Source: an uncultured bacterium | GTDB lineage: Bacteria > Cyanobacteriota > Vampirovibrionia > Gastranaerophilales > Gastranaerophilaceae | Assembly: GCA_949284985.1 (NCBI GenBank) | Contig: CASDWY010000026.1 | Coordinates: 1-38,258 of the forward strand | Length of the DNA stretch: 38,258 nucleotides | Direction of reading: 5' to 3' | Shown here: positions 24,119 through 31,917 of the stretch, piece after piece | How the letters are laid out: every line of letters begins with the position of its first letter | How positions within the stretch are numbered: position 1 is the first letter of the stretch | The notes under the pieces: generated by a model | Seen by the model: only the letters and a program-made list of their open reading frames with translations | Databases searched by the model: none | What the model was told of the DNA's origin: nothing | Translations under genes and position numbers: made by a program

Positions 24119-24781
24119 ATGCAAGCTAGAACAGCAGCTAGAGAATTGGCACTTATATTATTTTCACAGTTTGATAAGGAAATATCCCAATACGAAACAA
24201 AAGAATTTGAAGATATTATTTTAAAATCAGTTAGGACGCTTACAAATAATGCAACAGAAGATTTAAAAGTATCTGTGGGTCATTTGTTAGAAATGAAAGA
24301 GTTTATTGATGAATATGAAGCAAACCATCCGACTAACTTGGAGCGTCCATTGACAGTTTCTAATGTACCTGTTCCATTGCCGATGACTTCTGATATGTCA
24401 GGGCGAATTGATGAAATGATTGCAGTTGCTGAGAAGGCATTTGTTGCTTTGGAAATTGCGGAGATGACAACGCTGGAAGAAAAAAGCGCAGTAAAAGAAT
24501 TTACTTTAAAAATAGCAGAAGAATATAAAAAGCATTGCCAAGAAATTGACGGATATATAAAAGAATTTGCGATTGGTTGGGATTTTTCAAGGCTTGTAAA
24601 AATTGACAAGGATATTATGCGGATCGCAAGTGCGGAAATTTTGTATATAAAAGATGCTCCGGATAAAGTTGTTATAGATGAAGCAATAGAACTGGCTAAA
24701 AAATATTCTACAGAAGATAGTGCGTCATTTATTAATGGAATTTTAGGTAAAATAATTGAAATAAAAAAGCGGTTAAATTAG
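24119..24781 (+). CDS. nusB: NusB transcription antitermination factor
   Basis: 220 residues from the ATG at 24119, with AAGGAA 7 bases upstream; a TTG 18 bases earlier is not needed. N-terminus QARTAARELALILFSQFD is the NusB RNA-binding start, and the C-terminal half matches well (FSRLVKIDKDIMRIASAEIL, APDKVVIDEAIELAKKYSTE, SASFINGILGKI). It is longer than the usual 130-160 because of an insertion of about 60 residues (near 45-110), including LERPLTVSNVPVPLP. NusB with NusE binds boxA RNA to prevent early termination, mainly in rRNA operons. ftsY begins 6 bases later. Confidence 0.9.
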   Translation: MQARTAARELALILFSQFDKEISQYETKEFEDIILKSVRTLTNNATEDLKVSVGHLLEMKEFIDEYEANHPTNLERPLTVSNVPVPLPMTSDMSGRIDEMIAVAEKAFVALEIAEMTTLEEKSAVKEFTLKIAEEYKKHCQEIDGYIKEFAIGWDFSRLVKIDKDIMRIASAEILYIKDAPDKVVIDEAIELAKKYSTEDSASFINGILGKIIEIKKRLN

Positions 24782-24787
24782 GTTAAT

Positions 24788-25771
24788 ATGGTTTTTAACT
24801 TTTTTAAAAAAGATAATGATAGTAGTAAAGATAATTTGTTAAATGAGGAGCCGCAGCAGTCGAAAGGATTTTGGGGTATATCGGTTGATAATTTAAAAAA
24901 AATTGTCTCGAATACTACGCAATCGCTTGTAAATAATGTTGTTAATCAGTTTGAAAATGCAGAAGAATTGGACGAATTTATATTGGATGATATGGAGGAT
25001 GCTTTAATAAAGGCGGATCTGGGGGTAGGAGTTGCAAGCGAAATTATTGATACTTTGCGGCAAAGAAAAGAAATAAAACCATCAAAAGTGAAGGAATTTT
25101 TAAGAAAGTCTTTTTCAGAAATTTTAAATACTGCAGGTAGTTCTGAACTATCTTATAAAAACGGTGAGTTGAATATCTATTTTATAACAGGTGTGAATGG
25201 AGCCGGTAAAACTACATTAATAGGGAAATTAGCTAATAAATTCAAGCAAGAGGGGAAGAAAGTTCTTATTGCAGCAGGAGATACGTTCAGAGCAGCAGCA
25301 GAAGAGCAGCTCAACATTTGGAGTGAGCGTGCTAATGCTGATATAGTCAGGCGTGATGGAGCAGACCCGGCATCTGTTGTATATGATGCAATTCAAAAAG
25401 GTAAAAATGAGAATTATGATGTTTTGTTGATAGATACAGCAGGGCGTTTACAAAATAAATTTAATTTAATGCAAGAATTAACTAAAATAAAAATGGTTAT
25501 AGATAAAAATTCTCCCGAAAATTTAAGGGAATGTTTGTTGGTTATAGATGCTAATACTGGACAAAATGGACTGGCACAAGCAAAGGTGTTTTCAGAAGCA
25601 GTAAATTTAACGTCTGTAGCCCTAACGAAGTTAGATGGGTCTGCCCGTGGTGGAATTATTATAAGTATTGCTAAGGATTTGAAATTACCGGTCAAACTTA
25701 TTGGTGTTGGTGAAAAACTTGATGATTTAAGAACATTTAATAGTGAAGATTTTATAACAGCATTGTTTTAA
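24788..25771 (+). CDS. ftsY: Signal recognition particle receptor FtsY
   Basis: 327 residues. The NG domain is complete: N-domain helices (LDDMEDALIKADLGVGVASEI), G1 GVNGAGKT (135-142), GDTFRAAAEEQL, DTAGRLQNKFNLM, TKLDGSARGG and GVGEKLDDLRTF. The acidic A region is reduced to a short N-terminal segment with a hydrophobic/basic start (MVFNFFKKDN), which would serve membrane contact. FtsY docks SRP-ribosome complexes to SecYEG; secY itself is three genes downstream. Co-transcribed with nusB; a hairpin structure follows. Confidence 0.93.
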   Translation: MVFNFFKKDNDSSKDNLLNEEPQQSKGFWGISVDNLKKIVSNTTQSLVNNVVNQFENAEELDEFILDDMEDALIKADLGVGVASEIIDTLRQRKEIKPSKVKEFLRKSFSEILNTAGSSELSYKNGELNIYFITGVNGAGKTTLIGKLANKFKQEGKKVLIAAGDTFRAAAEEQLNIWSERANADIVRRDGADPASVVYDAIQKGKNENYDVLLIDTAGRLQNKFNLMQELTKIKMVIDKNSPENLRECLLVIDANTGQNGLAQAKVFSEAVNLTSVALTKLDGSARGGIIISIAKDLKLPVKLIGVGEKLDDLRTFNSEDFITALF

Positions 25772-25860
25772 ATCTTTGTTACAAAAGCTATGAGATACTT
25801 GCATGTAAAAGTTTTTTTTATATAATAAAGGAGTCAGAAAACTAAAATCCAAAAACTCTT

Positions 25861-25930
25861 AACATGCTTTGCTGAAAAAACAGGTAGTTTACCTGTATAA
25901 AATATTTCAGAGAATTAGGCATGTTTTTTT
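25861..25930 (+). terminator. Nested three-helix hairpin ending in T-run after ftsY
   Basis: AACATGC (25861-25867) pairs with GCATGTT (25919-25925), CTGAAA (25872-25877) with TTTCAG (25905-25910), and ACAGGTA (25880-25886) with TACCTGT (25890-25896) around GTT; seven T's start at 25924. It is probably the ftsY terminator, but it is much longer than the other terminators here and could be a small RNA. Confidence 0.65.
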
Positions 25931-25942
25931 AAACCCAAAAAG

Positions 25943-25948
25943 TATAAT
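25943..25948 (+). promoter_or_regulatory. -10 element for rpsE operon
   Basis: TATAAT at 25943-25948, 24 bases before the rpsE ATG, lies just downstream of the terminator-like hairpin. No convincing -35 at 17 bases. It implies rpsE begins a transcript. Confidence 0.5.
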
Positions 25949-25972
25949 TTTACATTAAAAAAGGAAAAATAA

Positions 25973-26593
25973 ATGTCAGAAGAAAATTTAAATGAAACAG
26001 TTGAAGTTACAGAAGCAACAGAAGAAGTAGTTGAAGTTGTAGCTGAACAAGCAGAAAAGCCTCAAAGAAAAGGCAAAAAGAGAAAAATAGAAGCTACAGA
26101 GCCGGAAAAACCGGTTTCTGAGTGGGAAGAACGAGTTGTCCAAATTAGCCGTGTAACAAAAGTTGTTAAGGGCGGTAAGAAGTTGAGCTTTAGAGCAATT
26201 GTTATTGTAGGTAACAAAAAAGGACAAGTAGGAGTAGGTTGTGCAAAAGCTGCAGAAGTTATAGTTGCAATTCAAAAAGCTATTGCAGATGGCAGAAAAA
26301 ACCTGATTACAGTACCTATTTTTAAAACAACAATTCCACATCCTATTACAGGTCGTTCTGGAGCAGGCAGTGTAATGCTCAGACCTGCATCAGAAGGTAC
26401 AGGAGTTATTGCAGGTGGTGCAGTACGTTCAGTATTGGAGCTTGCTGGTATTGAAAACATTTTAAGTAAATCTCTTGGTTCAAAATCACCATTAAACGCA
26501 GCAAATGCAACAATGGAAGCTTTAAAATCGTTGAGAATGTTCAATGATGTTGCAAAGCGCCGCGGTATTGCGCTTAAAGATATGCTTAACTAA
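25973..26593 (+). CDS. rpsE: 30S ribosomal protein S5
   Basis: 206 residues against about 165 usual. The S5 core begins near residue 48 ([20 protein letters not shown]) and contains [40 protein letters not shown] and the C-terminal [13 protein letters not shown]. The extra N-terminal ~47 residues are Glu/Val/Thr-rich then Lys-rich ([15 protein letters not shown]) and lie before the S5 fold; an acidic/basic disordered extension. S5 sits at the decoding region and mRNA entry. Upstream is ftsY, not rplR as in the usual spc operon; rpmD follows. Confidence 0.95.
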   Translation: MSEENLNETVEVTEATEEVVEVVAEQAEKPQRKGKKRKIEATEPEKPVSEWEERVVQISRVTKVVKGGKKLSFRAIVIVGNKKGQVGVGCAKAAEVIVAIQKAIADGRKNLITVPIFKTTIPHPITGRSGAGSVMLRPASEGTGVIAGGAVRSVLELAGIENILSKSLGSKSPLNAANATMEALKSLRMFNDVAKRRGIALKDMLN

Positions 26594-26652
26594 TCAGTTG
26601 GCTAATAGGATTACAAAATATCTTTGATATTAAATAATGAAGGAAATAAAAA

Positions 26653-26832
26653 ATGGCAAATCAAATAAAAATTAAACTTAAGAAAAGTCTTATCGGATCT
26701 TCCGAAAAGCAAATAAAAGTTGTAAACGGACTTGGTTTGAAAAAAGTTAATCAAGTTGTTGAGCAATATGATACTCCAACAATTATGGGTATGATTAATA
26801 AAGTATCGCACCTTGTTGAAATTGTTAAATAG
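26653..26832 (+). CDS. rpmD: 50S ribosomal protein L30
   Basis: 59 residues: MANQIKIKLKKSLIGSSEKQ, then IKVVNGLGLKKVNQVVEQYD, then TPTIMGMINKVSHLVEIVK, a complete L30 by length and by its GSSEKQ...GLGLKKVNQVVE...MINKVSHLV pattern. GAAGGAAA lies upstream. The position between rpsE and rplO matches the spc operon. It is short enough to be missed by ORF callers with a 60-residue limit. Confidence 0.95.
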   Translation: MANQIKIKLKKSLIGSSEKQIKVVNGLGLKKVNQVVEQYDTPTIMGMINKVSHLVEIVK

Positions 26833-26859
26833 AATAAAACTAATTGAAAGGTAATAAAA

Positions 26860-27312
26860 ATGACAGAAATGATAGCAATAGAAGATTTAAGACCGGCAGA
26901 AGGTGCCACAAAAAGGACTAAAAGAGTAGGTCGTGGTCGTTCATCAGGTTGTGGTAAAACATCGAGTCGTGGACATAACGGAGAAGGACAACGTTCAGGA
27001 AGCTCTGCAAAAAGAGGTTTTGAAGGTGGTCAAATGCCTGGATATAGACAAATGCCGAAGTTAAAAGGTTTTGAGGTTATCAGAAAGATTGAAGCTGCCG
27101 CTCTTAATGTTTCTGATATTGAAAAACTAGGTATGGATAAAGTTTGTCTAGAATGTTTAAAAGAAGCTGGAAAAGTACGTAACTCAGCAAAAGTATTAAG
27201 AATTTTAGGTAATGGAGAGATTACCAAAGCAGTTACAGTAAAGGCAGCGCACTTTACGGCATCAGCAAAAGAAAAAATTGAAAAAGCAGGCGGAAAGGCT
27301 GAATTAGTATAA
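26860..27312 (+). CDS. rplO: 50S ribosomal protein L15
   Basis: 150 residues. The Gly-rich N-terminal L15 arm is clear (KRVGRGRSSGCGKTSSRGHN, AKRGFEGGQMPGYRQMPKLKGF), followed by the globular domain (VSDIEKLGMDKV, VRNSAKVLRILGNGEI, KAVTVKAAHFTASAKEKIEKAGGKAELV). Length is normal. Its stop overlaps the secY start by one base (TAATG), giving translational coupling in the same operon. Binds 23S rRNA late in 50S assembly. Confidence 0.95.
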   Translation: MTEMIAIEDLRPAEGATKRTKRVGRGRSSGCGKTSSRGHNGEGQRSGSSAKRGFEGGQMPGYRQMPKLKGFEVIRKIEAAALNVSDIEKLGMDKVCLECLKEAGKVRNSAKVLRILGNGEITKAVTVKAAHFTASAKEKIEKAGGKAELV

Positions 27313-28646
27313 TGAAAAACAATTATGCCCAACCGACGCCCGATATTGTCGGAATGGTTAAAGCATCGGGGCTTAAAGAAAAAGCGATATTCACTTTGCT
27401 AGCAATAGCAGTGTTTAGGTTTTTAGCGCAAGTGCCATTATTTGGTATAAATAATGAAGTATTTTCTCATATAGCTGCAGGAAATAATCTTATTGCATTT
27501 ATAGATTTATTTTCAGGTGGCGCGCTTGGGAAAGTTTCTATAATTGCACTTGGTATAGGACCGTATATTACTGCATCGATTGTTATGCAGTTGATGGCGG
27601 TGGTTGTTCCGCAGTGGGAACAAATGCAAAAAGAAGACGGGGAAGCCGGCAGAAGAAAATTGTCGCAGTATAGTAGAATTTTGACGGTTTTTATTGCTTT
27701 GTTTCAAGGCGGTGTATTTTTATCGTTTCTTACTCATCAAGCGCCAATGGCTATTTTGCAAGGAGTTAATAAAAGCTTGTTCTTTTTTGGTTCAATGTTG
27801 ATATTAACAGCAGGTGCAGTGTTTGTAATGTGGCTATCTGAGTTAATTACAGAACGCGGAATAGGAAATGGCGGTTCTTTGCTGATTTTTGCCGGAATTT
27901 TGGCAGGGATACCTGTTTATGCTTCTAAAACGGGACAATTAATTGCAAATGATACAGGCATGCAGGCAAATCTTGTGTTGTTGTTAATGATTTTTGCCGC
28001 AACAATGGTTCTGATTGTTATAATGCAAGAAGCTATAAGGAAAGTAATTATAGTTAATCCTAAAAGGCAGGTTGGAAATAAGATTTATGGTGGAGTTAAC
28101 ACTCATATTCCATTTAAACTTAATCCTGGTGGGGTTATGCCTATAATTTTTGCGGTGGCAATTTTGTTTTTCCCGGCGACTGTTCTCCAAGTTTTGGGGC
28201 AAGCTTTTAGGGGAAAAGCTTTAGAATCTGTATTTGAACATTTGACACAGGTTTTGAGTCCTACAGGTTTTACGTATTATATAATTTATTTTGCATTAAT
28301 TGTTTTGTTAACATTTTTCTACGCATCAATTATGCCGAATATGCAGCCTAAAGACATTGCAAATAACTTGAAAAAGTATGGTTCTTCTATTCCTGGTGTA
28401 AAGCCGGGACGTCCAACAGCTGAGGCTTTGGATAAGATTTTATCTAAGACAACTTTTATTGGTGCAATGGCATTGGGAATTATTGCGTTAATTCCATCTT
28501 TGGCAAGTAAAATAACAAATATAACTACTTTCCAAGGGATTGGGGCTACATCTTTAATAATTATGGTAGGAGTTGCTTTAGATTTGATAAATCAAGTCAA
28601 AACTCATTTGCTGGCAAAACAGTATGAAAGTTTTTTGAAAGAATAA
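27312..28646 (+). CDS. secY: Protein translocase subunit SecY
   Basis: 444 residues with ten hydrophobic helices. Recognisable SecY landmarks include FLAQVPLFGINNEVF, the plug/GIGPYITASIVMQL segment, ERGIGNGGSLLIFAGI, PKRQVGNKIYGGVNTHIPFKLNPGGVMPIIFA, and MQPKDIANNLKKYGSSIPGVKPGRPTAE. Length is typical. It forms the protein-conducting channel with SecE and SecG. Coupled to rplO by a one-base overlap. A bidirectional terminator follows, so adk and map, which often follow directly, are separated here. Confidence 0.96.
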   Translation: MKNNYAQPTPDIVGMVKASGLKEKAIFTLLAIAVFRFLAQVPLFGINNEVFSHIAAGNNLIAFIDLFSGGALGKVSIIALGIGPYITASIVMQLMAVVVPQWEQMQKEDGEAGRRKLSQYSRILTVFIALFQGGVFLSFLTHQAPMAILQGVNKSLFFFGSMLILTAGAVFVMWLSELITERGIGNGGSLLIFAGILAGIPVYASKTGQLIANDTGMQANLVLLLMIFAATMVLIVIMQEAIRKVIIVNPKRQVGNKIYGGVNTHIPFKLNPGGVMPIIFAVAILFFPATVLQVLGQAFRGKALESVFEHLTQVLSPTGFTYYIIYFALIVLLTFFYASIMPNMQPKDIANNLKKYGSSIPGVKPGRPTAEALDKILSKTTFIGAMALGIIALIPSLASKITNITTFQGIGATSLIIMVGVALDLINQVKTHLLAKQYESFLKE

Positions 28647-28654
28647 TCATTTAT

Positions 28655-28686
28655 AAAAAAAACCCCGAGTTCGGGGTTTTTTTTTG
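28655..28686. terminator. Bidirectional terminator after secY
   Basis: A-tract, then CCCCG (28663-28667), AGTT loop, CGGGG (28672-28676), then a T-run. The symmetric A/T flanks allow it to end both secY and the convergent small gene at 28697-29059. Confidence 0.9.
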
Positions 28687-28696
28687 TTATTAATTT

Positions 28697-29059
28697 TTAA
28701 TTGCTTTTATTTTTTTGAGAATGATATAGGCGTTTAAGAAGGTATAAAGCAGTAAATGTTAGTCCGGTTATAGTTGAGGTTTTAGCAATAGATGGTTTTG
28801 AAATTTTACCGGAAGCTGCAATTTTGTTTAAATTGGTTTTGTAGTTTAAATATAAATTGATAGTTTTGCAAATAATTTTTTTAGGAATAGATTTTAATAC
28901 CAAAATGGTTTTACTAATTCCTTTGGCATTGGATAGTGAGTTAAAATTTTTAATTGCTTGTTTTTGAACGGTGTATGATGCTATCGCACCTAATGCGGCA
29001 GATGTTGTTCCTATTGCTATGGCTTTTTTTGTAGTTGGTGAGACTGCTGATATATTCAT
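28697..29059 (-). CDS. Small unknown protein with two hydrophobic segments
   Basis: 120 residues, Lys/Ala/Ser-rich. Hydrophobic stretches at about 13-32 (AIAIGTTSAALGAIASYTV) and about 92-106 (TSTITGLTFTALYLL) suggest a small membrane protein with a basic loop between and a basic C-terminus. Starts MNISAVSP, similar in style to other MNI/MSI/MKI openings in this window. Not recognised. It interrupts the secY-adk order on the opposite strand and ends at the shared terminator. Confidence 0.65.
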   Translation of the reverse strand: MNISAVSPTTKKAIAIGTTSAALGAIASYTVQKQAIKNFNSLSNAKGISKTILVLKSIPKKIICKTINLYLNYKTNLNKIAASGKISKPSIAKTSTITGLTFTALYLLKRLYHSQKNKSN

Positions 29060-29204
29060 GTTAAATTCCTTTGTATATTATAAAGTTCGATAATTTATTT
29101 TTTGATAGAAATTATCCTAAAAATTAATAAAAGTTAATAATAAAATAAATTTTATTACAAAAGAGGTTTTGTGATAAAATGGATGAAGAAAGAGGGGATA
29201 TAGA

Positions 29205-29858
29205 ATGAAAAAAGAACTTTTATTTATGGGTCCACCGGCTAGTGGAAAGGGAACGCAAACTCACAGATTGTCAAAAGAAACAGGGTACCCTCATGTTGAT
29301 ACGGGTTCATTGCTTCGAAGTGCTATTAAAAAAGGTACAGAGACAGGGTTGGTGGCAAAGTCATTTATAGATAAAGGACAGCTGGTGCCAATTGATATAG
29401 TTGCAAAGATTATAAAAGAACGATTGATGGAGCAGGATTGTCAAAACGGTTTTATATTAGATGGTTTTCCGCGAAGTTTGGAACAAGCATTGGCACTCGA
29501 TGAAATTAAAAAAGAAATAGATGCAGGCAAAGAAGTGGATTTTAAGGTTATAAATTTTGAGATACCCGAAGACGCATTGTTGGAAAGAATAGTAAACAGA
29601 GTTTCATGTCCGGTTTGTGGGGAAATTTATAATAAAAAATTTACACCTCCCAAAAAGGATGGTATATGCGATAAATGTGCATCTGTCTTAACACAAAGGA
29701 AAGATGATACAGAGGAGGTCGCAAAATCAAGGTTTGCAACATATCATAAAGAAACAGAGCCTCTTATAAATTTTTATAGTACGCGAGGACAGTTAATTAA
29801 TTTGGATGCGCAAGGAACAAGCGAAGAAATTTATAAAAGAATTAAGGAATTAATTTAA
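29205..29858 (+). CDS. adk: Adenylate kinase (zinc-LID type)
   Basis: 217 residues, normal for long bacterial adenylate kinases. P-loop GPPASGKGT (9-17; Ala-Ser replaces the more common Gly-Ala), AMP-site DTGSLLR, DGFPRSLEQA, and a LID with four cysteines C135, C138, C155 and C158 (CPVCGE, CDKC) binding zinc. Catalyses ATP + AMP = 2 ADP. Its stop overlaps map by one base (TAATG). GGGGA ribosome site about 6 bases upstream. Confidence 0.95.
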   Translation: MKKELLFMGPPASGKGTQTHRLSKETGYPHVDTGSLLRSAIKKGTETGLVAKSFIDKGQLVPIDIVAKIIKERLMEQDCQNGFILDGFPRSLEQALALDEIKKEIDAGKEVDFKVINFEIPEDALLERIVNRVSCPVCGEIYNKKFTPPKKDGICDKCASVLTQRKDDTEEVAKSRFATYHKETEPLINFYSTRGQLINLDAQGTSEEIYKRIKELI

Positions 29859-30613
29859 TGGTAAACAGAAAATCAAGAGAAGAAATAAAATTAATGAAAA
29901 TGGCAGGTGATATTGTTGCACAAGTGCATGAAGCAATGAAATCAGCTGTGAAGCCAGGTGTTTCAACAAAGGAACTTGATGATATCGCGTACGATATAAT
30001 TAAGAAAAATAAGGCAATACCGACATTTAAAGGTTATCATGGCTTTCCTGCGTCAATATGTGCATCAATAAATGATGAGGTTGTGCATGGTATTCCTTCA
30101 GATAAAAGAATACTTAAAGATGGGGATATAGTTGCGATAGATGTTGGTGCTACTTTTCATGGTTTAGTAGGAGATAGCGCTTGGACATATGCTGTAGGTG
30201 AAATATCTGAAGAAAATAAAAAACTTATGGAGGGTACGGAAAAGGCGCTTATGGCGGGAATTGCTCAAATGATTGCAGGAAACACCCTAAACGATGTTGG
30301 CGGAGCGATAGAAGATGTTGCTAAAGAATACAATCTTGGTATTGTTCGTCAATATGGAGGACATGGGGTTGGACGAAATATGCATGAAGAACCATTTGTT
30401 TTTAACTATAGAACAAAAGATAAAACTGTTTTAAAGCCCGGTATGACAATAGCAATAGAACCGATGTTGAATTTAGGCGGAGATGATGTATTTGAGCATG
30501 CTGACGGCTGGACAGTTTCAACTGTGGATAAAAGTGCATCTGCGCATTTTGAACATACAGTTTTAGTTACTGAAGGGGAGCCGGTGATTTTAACACAACT
30601 TGCCCAAAAATAA
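29858..30613 (+). CDS. map: Methionine aminopeptidase type I
   Basis: 251 residues, pita-bread fold. Metal ligands D95 (AIDVGATF), D106 (VGDSAWT), H169 (GGHGVGRNMHEEP), E201 (IEPML) and E232 (HFEHT), plus the conserved H61 in GYHGFP. It removes the initiator Met from nascent proteins. Coupled to adk by a one-base overlap, as in the classical secY-adk-map order. infA, which frequently follows, is not present; a VirB10-like exported protein comes next. Confidence 0.95.
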   Translation: MVNRKSREEIKLMKMAGDIVAQVHEAMKSAVKPGVSTKELDDIAYDIIKKNKAIPTFKGYHGFPASICASINDEVVHGIPSDKRILKDGDIVAIDVGATFHGLVGDSAWTYAVGEISEENKKLMEGTEKALMAGIAQMIAGNTLNDVGGAIEDVAKEYNLGIVRQYGGHGVGRNMHEEPFVFNYRTKDKTVLKPGMTIAIEPMLNLGGDDVFEHADGWTVSTVDKSASAHFEHTVLVTEGEPVILTQLAQK

Positions 30614-30659
30614 GAAAAGCTGTAAAATTGCTTTATAATTGAAACATATCGGAGGATAG

Positions 30660-31373
30660 ATGAAAAAAATAATAAATTTAATTTTGTGTACATGTGCAAT
30701 ATTCGCAGTTGTTACACATAGTTGCAATGCGGCGATTATGCCACGTAAGCAATATCAAGCGAATGTTCAATCAAAACGATTGTCTAAAGGAACAACGATT
30801 AAGCTGCAAATGATGGATCCGGCGTCTACAGTGGATTCTACACAAGGTGATATGTTTCAGGCAATGTTAGTGGAAGATAAAATTGCTGATGGAACAATGA
30901 TACTGCCAAAAGGTACGATTTTTAGAGGGACTATAGATAAGGTTGTTCCTAGCAAGAGATTATCTAGAGGCGCAGTTTTATATTTAAGTCTAGATCATGT
31001 TGTTACGCCGACAGGAAGACAAGTACCGGTGCAAACAGGTTTGATGAGTAATGGAATTGTTCTTACGACTGATGGAGGTATAAAAGCCGGAGGTAATTAT
31101 GGTTATGCGTTGCAAAAAAATTGGGAAACCGCAACAAATATTATGGGCAATTGCATAGACTGGGGCGTTGATGTAGGTGATAAGGCATTGTGGGGCTGGC
31201 CAAAATATTTAACTATTCCTGTAGGTTCCGCAGCAGGTGTAGTTGGTGGTTTTGTTTATTATATCGGAGATGCGGTAGTAGATTTGTTTAAGAAAGGCGG
31301 AGACGTAACTTTCCATCAAGGTTCGATTATAGATTTTATTCTGACGGATTCAGTTGACGTTCCGGTTCATTAA
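30660..31373 (+). CDS. Exported protein with VirB10/TrbI-like pattern
   Basis: 237 residues with a signal peptide (MKKIINLILCTCAIFAVVTH to CNA). The mature part reads KGTTIKLQMMDPASTVDS, GDMFQAMLVEDKI, TMILPKGTIFRGTIDKVVPS, LYLSLDHVVTPTGRQVPV, which resembles the VirB10/TrbI beta domain ('GT-x-L ... P-KG-x-G ... G-R-L ... P-G'). It continues with a hydrophobic Gly/Ala stretch (IPVGSAAGVVGGFVYYIG) and ends FHQGSIIDFILTD. Likely a distant paralogue of the 4064 gene. It probably sits in the envelope; no transporter genes flank it. GGAGG site (30651-30655). Confidence 0.7.
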   Translation: MKKIINLILCTCAIFAVVTHSCNAAIMPRKQYQANVQSKRLSKGTTIKLQMMDPASTVDSTQGDMFQAMLVEDKIADGTMILPKGTIFRGTIDKVVPSKRLSRGAVLYLSLDHVVTPTGRQVPVQTGLMSNGIVLTTDGGIKAGGNYGYALQKNWETATNIMGNCIDWGVDVGDKALWGWPKYLTIPVGSAAGVVGGFVYYIGDAVVDLFKKGGDVTFHQGSIIDFILTDSVDVPVH

Positions 31374-31374
31374 A

Positions 31375-31872
31375 ATGTTTTATTTGACTAGGTTAAAAAC
31401 AGAAAAAAAGATTGCTTCGATTTTAAGAAAAAAAAATTGGCAGTTGAGTATTGCAGAATCCTGTACCGGTGGTCTTGTTAGTTCTAGAATGACCGATCTT
31501 TCAGGAAGTTCAGAATATATAACTGTAAATTTTGTAACTTATTCTAATGACGCAAAGGTCAAATACTTGGGTGTGAATGAAACTACGCTTAAGGATTATG
31601 GAGCAGTAAGCAGCCAGACGGCAGAAGAGATGGTAAATGGCTTGGCGAAAAAAACCGGTTGTGATGTCGCACTTGCTACAACAGGTATAGCAGGACCTAC
31701 AGGAGGTTCGGAAACAAAACCTGTTGGAACTGTTTTTGTCGGAGTTAAAATAAAGCAAACAGTTGTTGTTAAGCGTTTTAATTTAAATCCATCATACTCC
31801 AGAATAAGGATGAAAAGGAAGTTTACAAAGCATGCTTTAGAGTTCCTTCTAGAGCAATTGACTAATTCGTAA
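31375..31872 (+). CDS. CinA C-terminal-type nicotinamide-nucleotide amidase
   Basis: 165 residues from ATG 31375, two bases after the preceding stop (TAAAATG), so coupled; a TTG at 31354 is in frame and possible but weak. CinA_C landmarks: LSIAESCTGGLVSSRMTDLSGSS, FVTYSNDAKVKYLGV, YGAVSSQTAEEMVNGLAKK, ATTGIAGPTGGSETKPVGTVFVGV, KRFNLN. Only the amidase domain is present (PncC type); the N-terminal COG1058 domain is missing. It hydrolyses NMN to NaMN and NH3. Upstream gene of the series is not functionally related. Confidence 0.87.
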   Translation: MFYLTRLKTEKKIASILRKKNWQLSIAESCTGGLVSSRMTDLSGSSEYITVNFVTYSNDAKVKYLGVNETTLKDYGAVSSQTAEEMVNGLAKKTGCDVALATTGIAGPTGGSETKPVGTVFVGVKIKQTVVVKRFNLNPSYSRIRMKRKFTKHALEFLLEQLTNS

Positions 31873-31917
31873 AAAAGCTATATGTTTTTGTATAATTAAT
31901 GATATTGAGGAGATGTA

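Noticed and set aside
25800-25960. SRP RNA or 6S RNA between ftsY and rpsE
   Set aside because: No GGAAG-type SRP tetraloop region; structure is much shorter than 6S RNA. Kept as terminator or unknown RNA.
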